Shown here piece after piece: positions 47,308-57,398 of a stretch of 64,000 nucleotides of DNA (positions are counted from its first letter, which is position 1; each line of letters opens with the position of its first letter). The position numbers and the translations under genes are program-made. The stretch is from positions 12,276,001 through 12,340,000 of the forward strand of contig CM114271.1 in NCBI GenBank assembly GCA_050084515.1, given 5' to 3'. The notes under the pieces were generated by a model that was not told the DNA's origin, did no database searches, and worked only from the letters and a program-made list of their open reading frames with translations. Source of the DNA: Blasia pusilla. Taxonomy: Eukaryota; Marchantiophyta; Marchantiopsida; Blasiales.

Positions 47308-48331
47308 TGTCGTGCGCATACTCTCCTTGAACGTTAATCTTGTTTGTTGCAGAAGCGTGCGTTCAGTAGGTCACGCTCTCAACGCTGATCTGCATCCAAA
47401 CACGCACTTTGGTTAGTCGGGTCTTGGATCAATCAGCGGGATTACTTTCCGATTTCTCGTCTCGGACTCTCTCTTCAAGCTCAACCTTCCTAGTTTCGCG
47501 GTTTCCAACACGGGCAAGTCTCGAAAGACTTGGGACAGACTTTCTGGTCGGTTCAGGAACCTGAAACGACGTTTCGCGCCTAGCGGTTCCAACAGTCCGA
47601 TGAACATCCAATGAGTTCCTCACCAAGACTCGCACGAAGTGAATCTCGGGTTGGAATCCAAGTGTGGCGTACAAAGTCCACTCCCTTGGATCAGGTTTGG
47701 GTTTCGGGTTTCCGCGCCAAACTCCCGTTTCATCCCATGCCTCTGAAACGCCGTTTGGCGCCCAAAGTGGGTTTCGTTTCCGAGACATCTCAGAGAAGGT
47801 ACTCCCCTTACTAGTACTTCTGGGGATCTCCGGGGCCCCCTACATTTAGGAAAGACACCGGGCCCCTCATTGGCCCTCAACCCGATTGCTCTCTGAATCG
47901 TTTTCGGCCAATATCTCAGCCTGTACTTATGCGTTTGCTGAGATCTTTCGTGCGTTGGAAGCGTCTTGAGATCAGCTTTCCAACGCGCCCTTATTTGTCC
48001 CGAACGCATCTCGGAGCTCAACGTTATGGTCCTAAACACAGTCAGATTCTCCCAAACGCTAGTCATGTTCCAAACTGGTTCTCACCTCTTTGGCAACCAA
48101 CCTCCAAGACTCAACTCATCTCAAGTCTCGGCTCGCGTTTGGTCTAGGTTTCTGGTCGCGACCACTAATGCATGAAACGCACAACTCTGTTCGCGTTTCG
48201 TCTCTTAGACTTTTCCAAGAGACTCTACCAAACGCCTCTCCAAAGCGCAAACCTCGCGGCGTGAGTTCCTTTGAGTTCTGATGTTTCGCTTGGCTCGTAT
48301 TTGGTGTTATTTGGTTATGAGGGTCGCGACA
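47308..48331 (-). repeat. 3' LTR of element A
   Basis: Starts tgtcgtgcgc and ends gggtcgcgaca on the plus strand. Pairs with 53637-54665. Differences from its partner include single-base changes in runs of G, C and T (for example 47829-47875 against 54157-54210). Confidence 0.95.
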
Positions 48332-48345
48332 CTCACCCCTCCTTA
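48332..48345 (-). other. Polypurine tract of element A
   Basis: Minus strand 'aaggaggggtgag' directly before the 3' LTR; the primer for plus-strand DNA synthesis in this family. Confidence 0.85.
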
Positions 48346-49014
48346 GAAGGTTGATGTCCTCATCAACGCAAACCTTATTGATGTTAAGTTCTGGGAAGCC
48401 GACCCCTTAACACGTAATCGCGTTCGGTAGCTAACCCGCAATTCCTCTTTTTGGCTTAAGTCTTAGGTTTGTCGCTAAAAAGACTTAGACTTATTAGCTT
48501 ACGCTACGATGAGTCGGACTAGTTACGCCAAACTAATCTAACTATCAAAATAAGCTCACTAAGTCGCAACCTAACACTTCACTCACTATTTGTAAACAAC
48601 ACTTTGTCTACCTAGCCAACTCACTACTTTTGGGTCACTGTATTCCACCTAGGCGCGTCACTAAGTTCAGTCATGAAACATGAATGAGATCACCACAAAC
48701 CCAAAGACTCATCCGCCTCGCCGACGTTAGGGCGAGCCCAAATGCTAGTACTTCAACACTTGGTCCTGATCTAGATGCCTTATCTGAATACAAGCTCTCA
48801 CCTCAAATACTCATTGTTTGGTCTCCTTGACTTACATCCTAAGCATATGAAGAACTACTCATTGCCTTGCACAAACCAAACTCAAAATTACAATACAAGC
48901 ATCGAATCTCCAAATCCATGTCTTCTTTATTGCAACAACTAAACCTTTCTAGTTACAACGGGTTATCGGCCCAAGCTTTCCGGTCACAAGTTATGTCCAT
49001 TGCTTCACCATGTA

Positions 49015-50550
49015 CTAACGCACGTGCTTTTCTTGCATCCATCTGAAGTCACGCAATGCTTTTTGCGCATGTTCTAGATCCGCCTCTGCAATCCAAGTCG
49101 CCTCTTTCACATGATAGCCTTTCCACTTGACCAAGTACTCGTTTTGGTGGCCCCTACGTCTGGAACGCGAGAATAGTCTCAACCTCGAACTCTGGTTCCT
49201 CATTTTCGATGACCGGTTGTGGTCTCAACATCCTCCTTCGCCCGGACGCACATTGTCTTGAAGATACTTCTTCAATAATGACACATGGAAAGTCGGGTGA
49301 ATCTTGAACTCGTTTTGGCGGCTCCAACGTGTACACATCCTCAAACGGCCTTGCCTTGATCACATACGGTCCAAAGATACTTGGTGACAATTTCATGAAA
49401 ATTCTTTCGGAAGACCGAGATTCTTAACACTCAACCACACTTGTTCCCCAACTTGAAACTCACATGGCGCCGACTTTTGTTAGCATGCTTTACGTACCTT
49501 AGTTGAGCCTTGGCGAGACTTTCTCTCGCTTCGCTCTTGTCGTTCTGCATTTCCACTAACAAACATTCCGCCGTTGCTTGACGAGTGTGTGTCGATGTAT
49601 TGCCCTTCGGAAGAGCTAAGTCAAGAGGCCCTTACGGTTCTCTTTGATACGCCGGAAGAAACGGAGATTCTCCGATTGCGAGAATGCTTAGTCGAGTTGT
49701 AACAATACTCAGCCATACTTAACCACTTGGCCCAATCTCTTTGGTCCGCACTCACGTAATTCCGTAAGTATTGGTTTACGACCGAGTTTACTTTTCCGTT
49801 TGCCCATCCGTTTGAGGATGGAAGGCCGTACTAAAGCTGAGTTTGGTCGGAACCTCTGAATAGATGTTTCCAAAGGCACTTTGGTAAACTTCGGATCCCG
49901 ATTGGACACAATGCTCCTAGGCAATCCGTGCGCACGCCACCAACCATCCAGGAATAGTCGGAAGTCGCGAGGTCGTCGCGAGACTCTCTCGTCGGCACAA
50001 ACCTCCCCAACTTGCTAAACCGATCAACTATCACAAGTATAGCGTTGTATCCCTCGGATTCTGGAAGACTCGTAATGAAATCCATGCTAATGCTTTGCAA
50101 GGGTCCCTCCGGATTGGCAAAGGATGAAGTAAACCTTGTTTCTTCGCATAAGACATGCGGTTCGGCGCGGAGTCACGCATGTTTTCACATATTGAGCAAC
50201 ATCTTCCTTCATGTTGGGCGGAAGAACCTCTTAGACAAAACAGCAAGAGTGGATTTCTCCCTTTGTGTCCCGCCAAAGGTCCATCATGACATTCCACAAA
50301 CACCTTGGTCCGTAGCTTGCCTTGGCCTACATAGATCTGCTCTGCTTAAACTTCAGCAAGCCGTGTCTCAAACTCAGATTGGCCACCTTTCGCCCCGCTT
50401 TAACTTCCCAAGGTACTCCTCGCTTGCTCATCCTTCATGTATCCTTCACGAATCCTTCTTTCCAGTCTGTTTCATTAGGGAACATTGCTCTCAACACTTG
50501 TGTAAATCGATGGCATATGTTCATCCTGCGACTTAACGATCCGGAATGAC
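49015..50550 (-). pseudogene. Element A integrase with chromodomain
   Basis: Minus-strand order: the zinc-binding region with 'HDGPLAGHKGR' (50290-50250), the catalytic core with '[20 protein letters not shown]' and 'VDRFSKLG' (50095-50000; first catalytic Asp in DFI), '[14 protein letters not shown]' (49925-49880; second Asp), the C-terminal module 'FGPYVIKARPFEDVYTLEPP' (49375-49315), and a chromodomain 'NEYLVKWKGYHVKEATWIAE' (49140-49080) followed by a helix and a stop at 49015. Integrase inserts the cDNA; the chromodomain is known to direct chromoviruses to heterochromatin. At least three frame changes are needed to read it through. The piece between the second Asp and the C-terminal module is the least clear. 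Confidence 0.85.
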
Positions 50551-50599
50551 ATTGTCTTTCCCGGCTTGTGGATTAGCTCCACATTCATCAACGCCAAGG

Positions 50600-51850
50600 T
50601 ATCATGCCACCGGTTGTTTTGGCCACGCGATCCTGGGTCTCAAAATACTTGAGCGATATGTTATCGGTGAATACTCGAGTCTGTGAAGTCCGAAATAGTG
50701 ACGCCACTTCCTCAAGCAATGAACCACCGCAAACAACTCTTTCTCATGAGTAGGCCATCTCTTTCGGTGTCGGTCGCTTCTTGCTTTCGTGATGCTCTGG
50801 TCTCCTTTTTGCACCAACATTCCCTGCAATCGCGAAATCACTAGCATCCGTGTGCACCTAACAGCTTGTTCAAACTCCGGCGATTTGAAGCGGTTTCTGA
50901 GAGGATCTCTTTGACTCGATTGAACGCTGTATCCACTTCCTCGGTCCATGTAGTATTGGCAAACTTTGCGGTCCAATCCGTGAGAGGTTTCACTATGCCC
51001 GAAAAATTCTTCACGTATGTCCGTAAAACTCGACTCCGATGAACCTTCTCATCCCTTCACCGTGGAAGGCGGTTCCCATTCGCAATCGCGCTCACCTTTT
51101 CCATGTCCTGGACTCACTCCATCCAGACTGACCACATGTCCCAAGAACTTGATCTTCGTCAAACCGAACTCACTCTTATCCGCATTCGCATACGACTTGT
51201 TAGCCTAAGTTTCTCAAACACCGTCTTCAAATGTCGGCGTGCTCCTCTAGTGTTTTCGAATAGATGAGTATGTCATCTATATAGATGATCACAAACTCAT
51301 CCGTCTCCTTGTGAAAGATGGAGTTCATCAAAGTGGTAAACGTCGGAGGCGCATTACAAAGACCGAAGGCATTACTACAAACTCGAACGAACCGTATCTC
51401 GCCCTCAGCGAGTCTTCTCTACATCCGCCGGCAATCCGAATCTGATAATATCCTGATTTCAGGTCAATCCGGCTGAAATACTTGGCACCGACAATCGATC
51501 AAAGAGGTCATCCATCCTCGGTAGAGAGATAGTTATTCCTTACCGTCACTTTATTCAGCGCCCGATAATCAACACGAGTCTCAACTTCCCATCCTTCTTC
51601 TTGACAAAGAGGACGGGCGCCCCATAAGGTGACTTGCTCGTTCGGATGTAACCCCTCTCTAGGAGTTCACCCAACTGTTTCTTCAACTCAGCAAGTTCCT
51701 CTTGATTCAACCTATATGGTGCCTTTGAAGGTGGTTGAGATCCTGGTATCACCTCAATCTTATGATCAACCGCCCTATGTGGTGGCAACTCGTCGGAAGC
51801 TCCTTAGTCAACACATCTTCAAATTCTTTCACAACTCTCTTGAGTGTTTT
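50600..51850 (-). pseudogene. Element A reverse transcriptase and RNase H
   Basis: RT begins near 51788 with '[20 protein letters not shown]' and '[20 protein letters not shown]', then after frame changes the catalytic 'FVIIYIDDILIYSK' (YIDD at 51272-51283). RNase H follows with 'KRWPTHEKELFAVVHCLRKW' near 50770-50710 and 'RHYFG'. The YIDD box and the E of the RNase H helix are kept. Several single-base frame changes interrupt the reading frame, some in homopolymers. Confidence 0.9.
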
Positions 51851-51989
51851 GGGATCTCCTTGAAGCTGAGTTCTGATCTTTGCATCTTGCGCTTGCATCA
51901 TCCTCTACTCGTCTCATCAAGCAAAGGAATCCTTCCTCTAACTCGCCAAACTCGTCCTCGTGATGGCGTTCACCAACTCCGTCTTTCTA

Positions 51990-52345
51990 GGCACCTCACG
52001 AACCAATCGGCGTCCGTCCGTTTGCCGTTAACCAAGACGCTTAACCTCAAAGGTCTCCGCCTCAGTTCCACCTCATACGCATCCAAGAACGTGTTCCCCA
52101 AGACTCGTCGATACCGTCCATCTCGCAAATCAGAAAATTCTCCTTCAACTCAAATACTCCGCATCTCACAACTAGCCCTAAAACCAGATCGATGTCCGGT
52201 GGGATTTTCCTCCCGCGAATCCTACCTAATGGGTTCATCCGCTTTGGTGGTTGGCAATCCCAACGTTTTTACGATTCTCGGACTCAAGAATGAGTGCGAA
52301 GCACTGTATCAACGAGCAACATCACATCGCGATTAGCGATCTTGG
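51990..52345 (-). pseudogene. Element A protease
   Basis: The minus frame gives 'VMLLVDTVLRTHS' where a retroviral-type protease has LLVDTGASHS, then 'RIVKTLGLP' equivalents in the neighbouring frame. The D-T-G active site is broken by a small indel: VDT is kept and the following Gly-Ala frame is shifted. It lies directly after the gag zinc knuckle, as usual. Confidence 0.7.
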
Positions 52346-52348
52346 ATC

Positions 52349-53490
52349 CTAGGTAAACCAAATTGGGCGCCCTCTTGGTGACTGTAGAGATGTATCTAGA
52401 TCTCCCTCCGATAAATGCTTAGCGGCAAACGCAATCATACTTGGTTTACTAACCTTGGGCCTCACACATTCCTTAGCCATATGCCCGGGTTCGCCACAAT
52501 TATAACAAATCACTTTGGCATTCGTTGACTTAGAACGGCGGCCCCTTCGGCCAGCGTTGAGTTCCACTCGTTTAGCTTTGGGCTGGGAGAGACCCTCCAT
52601 GGTCACGCTCACCCCATTCCAAACCCTCTTGGATGTCCCTTTATTCTTTCGTAATTTAGAAAAACTTTTTGTCTCAAAGGGTTTGGGTGTTGGACTTCAT
52701 TGTCCCCAATCCGCTCGGCTAGTCTCAAGAGGTCCGCGACACGTCTGGGATGTGAGGCATACGAAAGAGAGCCTTTCGGCACTCGGTTTGAGCCCACTTA
52801 GGAAGATCACCTTTTAGTATGTTCATCCGTGGAAAGTACACTCATGAGCGCACTAAACTCTCGCACATAAGCGCCAAGTGATCCACTCTGGCGCAACCTC
52901 ACCACCTCCATGCCATCGCGGTACTCTGATATTCCGGAGTGAATCGGTTCCCAATCAACTCCTTGAAATCTTCCCAACTCAACGTTTTCCCCGACCTAGA
53001 TGTTCTTTCCGGTGAGCCGTCCACCAATGGAGAGCGTGATCCTTGAAACGTGACCGCTCTGATCACCTTGTCTTGTTTATATCGCTTTTGCGCTTCGAAA
53101 TAGAGTTCGAGTTCCGTTAGAAACTCGCTCACTTTCCGAGAACGCCCCATTCTGTGAATGGCGTTGGCAAATTAGTCTTACAAAGCTTCTTGCGTAACTA
53201 GAGGCTCCATTTGACTTGAATTCCGAGATCACCTTGCTCTGTTCAGCCATCTGGTCCGCCATCACCTTCATCAATCCCATCATTTGGGTATAAAAGGCCG
53301 GATCGTGTAAGTTTGGACCCGAAGGTCCCGCGGAAAGATTTTCGGTTGGAACATCCTCATGTCTGTGACTCGGCACTTCGGGAGTCGCAAATTCCACCTC
53401 CGGCTCTCGGTCCGTCATTGATTCGTCTCTTGGCTTCTTTGCTTTGACTCGCGGTTTCCTCGGTTCTTCGCCCTTGGTCGCCATTTGCGA
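52349..53490 (-). pseudogene. Element A gag with CCHC zinc knuckle
   Basis: Starts at the ATG near 53484 ('MATKGEEPRKPRVKAKKP', basic), then 'HDPAFYTQMMGLMKVMADQM', the capsid-like core 'KVSEFLTELELYFEAQKRYK' and 'LSWEDFKELIGNRFTPEYQ' (53130-52930; Retrotrans_gag-like), 'YASHPRRVADLLRLAERIGD' (52760-52700), and the knuckle 'CYNCGEPGHMAKEC' (52505-52465). Forms the particle and binds RNA. Two or three single-base frame changes are present. An upstream ATG at 53635 lies in the primer-site region and is in another frame, so it is not the start. Confidence 0.85.
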
Positions 53491-53620
53491 GTCGTCGCCT
53501 TTTCTCAGATCTCCTCCTCGCCTCTTGCGTTCCTCCTCGGCGTCGCGGTCTTCCGGCTACCTTGAGTTCTCCCCAAACGCCCAGATCTTCAACGACCCCA
53601 AGTTCACGCTCATCAAGGAA

Positions 53621-53634
53621 TTGCTCTGATACCA
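53621..53634 (-). other. Primer binding site of element A
   Basis: The minus strand reads 'tggtatcagagcaa' two bases after the 5' LTR end, the standard complement to the 3' end of plant initiator Met tRNA. Confidence 0.95.
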
Positions 53635-53636
53635 CG

Positions 53637-54665
53637 TGTCGTGCGCCTACTCTCCTTGAACGTTAATCTTGTTTGTTGCGGAAGCGTGCGTTCAGTAGGT
53701 CACGCTCTCAACGCTGATCTGCATCCAAACACGCACTTCGGTTAGTCGGGTCTTGGATCAATCAGCGGGATTACTTTCCGAGTTCTCGTCTCGGACTCTC
53801 TCTTCAAGCTCAACCTTCCTAGTTTCGCGGTTTCAACACGGGCAAGTCTCAAAGACTTGGGACAGACTTTCTGGTCGGTTCGGGAACACAAACGGCGTTT
53901 CACGCCTAGCGGTTCCAAATCGTCCGATGAACATCCAATGAGTTCCTCACCAAGACTCGCACGAAGTGAATCTGGTTGGAATCCAAGTGTGGCGTACAAA
54001 GTCCACTCCCTTGGATCAGGTTTGGGTTTCGGGTTTCCGCGCCAAACTCCCGTTTCATCCCGTGCCTTTGAAACGCCGTTTGGCGCCCAAAGTGGGGTTT
54101 CGTTTCCCGAGACATCTCAGAGAAGGTACTCCCCTTACTAGTACTTCTGGGGATCTCCGGGGGCCCCCTACATTTAGGGAAAGACACCCGGGCCCCTCCA
54201 ATTGGCCCTCAACCCGATTGCTCTCTGAATCATTTTCGGCCAATATCTCAGCCTGTACTTATGCGTTTGCTGAGATCTTTCGTGCGTTGGAAGCGTCTTG
54301 AGATCAGCTTTCCAACGCGCCCTTATTTGTCCCGAACGCATCTCGGAGCTCAACGTTATGGTCCTAAACACAGTCAGATTCTCCCAAACGCTAGTCATGT
54401 TCCAAACTGGTTCTCACCTCTTTGGCAACCAACCTCCAAGACTCAACTCATCTCAAGTCTCGGCTCGCGTTTGGTCTAGGTTTCCTGGTCGCGACCACTA
54501 ACGCATGAAACGCACAACTCTGTTCCGCGTTTCGTCTCTTAGACTTTTCCAAGAGACTCTACCAAACGCCTCTCCAAAGCGCAAACCTCGCGGCGTGAGT
54601 TCCTTTGAGTTCTGATGTTTCGCTTGGCTCGTATTTGGTGTTATTTGGTTATGAGGGTCGTGACA
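53637..54665 (-). repeat. 5' LTR of element A
   Basis: Starts tgtcgtgcgc and ends gggtcgtgaca on the plus strand. Expected to hold the promoter for the minus-strand transcript; no TATA box was assigned. Confidence 0.95.
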
Positions 54666-54670
54666 GTAGG
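54666..54670. other. Target-site duplication gtagg (right)
   Basis: Matches 47303-47307 exactly, showing that the complete element arrived by ordinary integration and has not recombined at its ends. Confidence 0.9.
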
Positions 54671-54746
54671 AGCAACTAGACGCTTGGGGAGAATTCAAGA
54701 TAGTAGTGAGACCTAGACCCTCATGGAAGGACGCAAAAGACAAAGA
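54671..54746 (+). mobile_element. Continuation of element C leader
   Basis: 'gcttggggagaattcaagat' corresponds to 'gtttggggagaactcaaggt' in the leader of element A (minus strand, near 53570). Joining 47302 to 54666 restores the leader of the older plus-strand element. It is cut at 54747 by the D-type LTR; the five bases aaaga before the cut would be that element's target site. Confidence 0.75.
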
Positions 54747-55224
54747 TGTCGTGCGCATACACATCGCTACAAAACCCACATCGTTGGTCACATCTACACA
54801 CCATACAACACCGATCTTCCCCAATATATGGGTAGATCCACAAAAATACCCCTCCTAACGATAACCTGCGTGCACAGGTTACGGAGTGATCGTTGACTCA
54901 GTCAATGGGTCACTTGATGGACTAAAACCAAAATAGAGAAATTTCCATAATCGACGTTCCCAACACAATAGACCTCGCGCCAACCTCATTCGACATCTCG
55001 GGACAAAGTTACACCCAAACAGCCGGCTGCCTCACTATGCCGTCGACGCGATAGAACTGTGCCTACGTCAAAATAAGATGTGACAACTGTTGTGCGCATA
55101 CACATTGCTACACAACCCACATTGCTGATCACATCTACACACCACACAACACCGATCTTTCCCAACATACGGGTAGATCCACACATAACCAAACAAACTC
55201 ACGCATACACACTGGGATCCCACA
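54747..55224 (-). mobile_element. D-type 3' LTR (D copy 2)
   Basis: The minus-strand LTR starts at 55224 with 'tgtgggatcccagtgtgtat' after a polypurine tract ('ctaaggggacgg', 55225-55238) and ends 'gtatgcgcacgaca' at 54747. The block 'gtggatctaccc..gcgatgtgtatgcgcac' occurs at both ends of the LTR (54747-54845 and 55090-55190), giving an internal direct repeat. The centre contains an 'aacctgcgtgcacaggtt' palindrome (54860-54877). Confidence 0.75.
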
Positions 55225-55329
55225 ACCGTCCCCTTAGTTGGAAATTGGGTCCCCTTAACTCCTGATAGCACACACATATATACCCGAAAAGATCTCCTAT
55301 CCTACACACATTTAGCACCATCGGTGTTA

Positions 55330-55480
55330 TCATCCCTGCAACATTGCCACACTGTAGCAACCCGCAGTGTTGATCCCTCCAAAGAGATCTAACACTCTTG
55401 TACCCTGCTCCAAACATAGACACGGCTCCATGCCTGCCTCATGAGCTTGTCTGCACTCCACACATCTCAACGCTTGTCCC
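55330..55480 (-). pseudogene. Cytosine-5 methyltransferase motif I-like remnant (D copy 2)
   Basis: Minus-strand frame: 'CVECRQAHEAGMEPC' followed by 'TRVLDLFGGINT' (about 55410-55375), then a frame change near 55374 after which 'GVATVLQ'-like codons can be read. C5 methyltransferase motif I with the following helix usually reads LDLFxGIGGL or, in retroelement-borne enzymes as I recall them, LFGGIxTGLAAVLQ. Compared with D copy 1 this copy lacks about 60 bp containing the 'CSWCGDL' piece. No PC (motif IV) or ENV (motif VI) follows, because the sequence runs into the 3' untranslated region. Partly ambiguous because the other frame is also open for a short distance. Confidence 0.45.
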
Positions 55481-55606
55481 CAACAACAATAAAGAAGCTC
55501 TCCACCATGGGAAGAGACACCCACCCTGACATTTCTCTCCGTACGTGGGACTATCCGCTACCGGAATGTCCTCCGCATGTTTGCTCCTTTCCTTGAACCC
55601 TCCTGA

Positions 55607-56095
55607 TCATTGAACATCACCTGTGAATACTGCCAACGTGGTCACCGTATCCTCACGCAGTTGACCACCACTAACTCCCACAAATTGCATTGGTAGGTGG
55701 CTCACCCGTCCATCACCTAATCGCCACCCTGGCCAATAAGAAATCATCTCCTCCCAAAAATCCAGAATGAAACCTAGAGGGTACAACACCGTACTCCCTA
55801 CCAACACATCATATGACTCTTCCGATGTCGTAATTGCCCGAGTGTGCACCATTGCACTATCCGACTCATGCTCTGGTTGGAGTCTAACCACCAATTCCTG
55901 TCGAGTCATGAATTGCGTGGGTGATACGCCCCCAATAGCGGTATGTATTTGAAAGGAACAACGCTTGATGTCGCCTTTCCGTAATCCCAACGCCAAACAC
56001 GCCGTCTTTCCTAACATCAAGGGCTGCACTCCCGAATCAAGTAGGACGCGTTGCTGGTGGTACACCATACCTGTGGGACTAACCAAGCCAAACAC
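55607..56095 (-). pseudogene. D copy 2 aspartic protease
   Basis: 162 open codons: 'YHQQRVLLDSGVQPLMLGKT' holds the DSG active site (about residue 20), then 'ACLALGLRKGDI' and 'TSEESYDVLVGSTVLYPLG'. The pattern LLDSGAQ..M(L/I)G with a distal ILDFW-type ending is a retropepsin of the gag-polyprotein type. It is in frame with gag upstream, with no intervening stop except a natural or acquired one at 56096. Downstream, where RT would be expected, there are only about 380 bp to the polypurine tract. The Asp and Gly are intact, so this copy is better preserved than D copy 1. Confidence 0.75.
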
Positions 56096-57398
56096 TCATG
56101 CTTGGTTATCCAACAACACAACACTTGGTGTGATCATGGCTCGCTCAATGGCCGGTCGAGCTGGCATGTCTACCAACTTTTCCGCCGCCGCATGCCATGA
56201 CTTAGTGGGGGACGTCTCGAGCTCCTGCTCCGAGGGCAAGTCAACCACCTCCTCAACTACCTCTGAACGAGAGGCAGTCACCTCTCCATGCTCACATGAT
56301 GTGGTGGCCAACCGGAACACCTCCGCTGGTCCAACTCCTAACGTCGCCAAATCCATGGCGGAAAAAAATGGAGCGTGGCTCACCCTAGTGGCCATCTCCA
56401 ACAACATGGTCGACAGTGGATCCTCCCGAGCCGACATAAGAGTCATCTCTCCAACTCCTCGTAACTTCGACGCACTTATCCCACCTGTGGGTACTACCGG
56501 TCATCGAGACACCAACGACGGTGTATGTAGTGCCTCCGACAATGTGAACGACTAGGGAAACATGGCTTGCCGCCCATCGATCCCCTCCTCTGGGTCAATC
56601 TCAACCCCACCTCTCGATGGGTTGATTACTCTCGCAGCACCCGGAGTCACCACCGCAGTAGCCTCAACCTGAACCGCACTACACATAAATCCCATCCCTG
56701 CAGAATCCTCACTAGCATCGTGGTATGATGTGGAGGCTGGCGCCACACTAGCTACTCTTAGCTCTGGGCCTGCCTCTAGTTGTATCATCATCATGGCAGC
56801 AATCCTCTGCTCCAACTGATTGATGCGCATAAGGAGCGTTGCATCGGATGCATGTCCTCCATCTCCCGTGATTGGTGATGGCACTCTACCACCACAATCA
56901 TCTACCACTTGATCTGCACCAACTCTCCCGCCCCCAAGTCCTCTGCCTACCTTAGGACGTACCTCCCACCAAAGATCATAACACCTATCCCTAGTGTGAC
57001 CATATTGATGACAATGATCACATTGCAACTATGGTGGGGCCATCCTAGGTGGCTCCTGAATACTCAGAGGCATCCTAGGCCCTCTACCATGTTGTGGGCA
57101 GTCCCTCTGCCTATGTGACCCACCACACTTCCAACAAGCCAACCTTGGTCCCTGCTGGGAAACATATGTCGGTGTGGGCCGTTGCCTCATCATTTCACGA
57201 TACCCGCCTTGCTCTCTGGGCCCACCGGCCCGCTCTCGTGGTACTACTGCATGTTGGGGTACCTGTGGGTCAACTCTTACTCGTCGACCCGTTGTATCCC
57301 GCAAAAATCCGGTAGTGACCACCTGCTCCTCACTCATGTTGAGCTCTATCTGCTGAGACCACTTGAAGACCACCTTCAATGTGGGCTTCGTAGTGAGA
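56096..57398 (-). pseudogene. D copy 2 gag with two zinc knuckles, 5'-truncated
   Basis: From 57398 down: 'KVVFKWSQQIELNMSEEQVV' (gag core end), a basic linker 'GRRVRVDPQVPQHAVVPRER', knuckle 1 'CWKCGGSHRQRDC' (57136-57098), an in-frame TAG at 57026-57031 in place of a likely CAG, knuckle 2 'CDHCHQYGHTRDRC' (57022-56981), a Gly-rich linker, 'ATLLMRINQLEQRIAAMMMI' (helical, 56830-56770), and an acidic Ser-rich spacer leading into the protease. Two CCHC knuckles 27 residues apart followed by a long spacer is unusual for plant gag. The N-terminal half of gag is lost at 57398. Confidence 0.7.

Larger units (their letters stand above)
47308..54665 (-). mobile_element. Complete Ty3/gypsy chromovirus (element A)
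   Basis: A 7358-bp LTR retrotransposon on the minus strand with all structural marks: two LTRs of 1024 and 1029 bp bounded by tgtcg..cgaca, 5-bp target duplication gtagg, a tRNA-iMet-type primer site, a polypurine tract, and gag, protease, RT, RNase H, integrase and chromodomain in that order. That order, with a C-terminal chromodomain, defines chromoviruses (Tekay-like clade is the closest guess). The LTRs look roughly 95-97% identical by eye. The coding region has frameshifts, so it is not obviously autonomous as written. It lies within the 5' leader of an older relative (element C) in opposite orientation. Confidence 0.95.

Noticed and set aside
47611-48281. Open frames inside both LTRs of element A (also 53857-54501)
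   Set aside because: LTRs are non-coding; identical frames in both LTRs reflect sequence identity, not genes.
50012-50536. 174-codon plus-strand ORF
   Set aside because: Antisense to the integrase zinc-binding region of element A; shadow frame.
51629-52336. 235-codon plus-strand ORF, the longest in the window
   Set aside because: It lies antisense to protease and RT of element A and has no protein features; a shadow frame.
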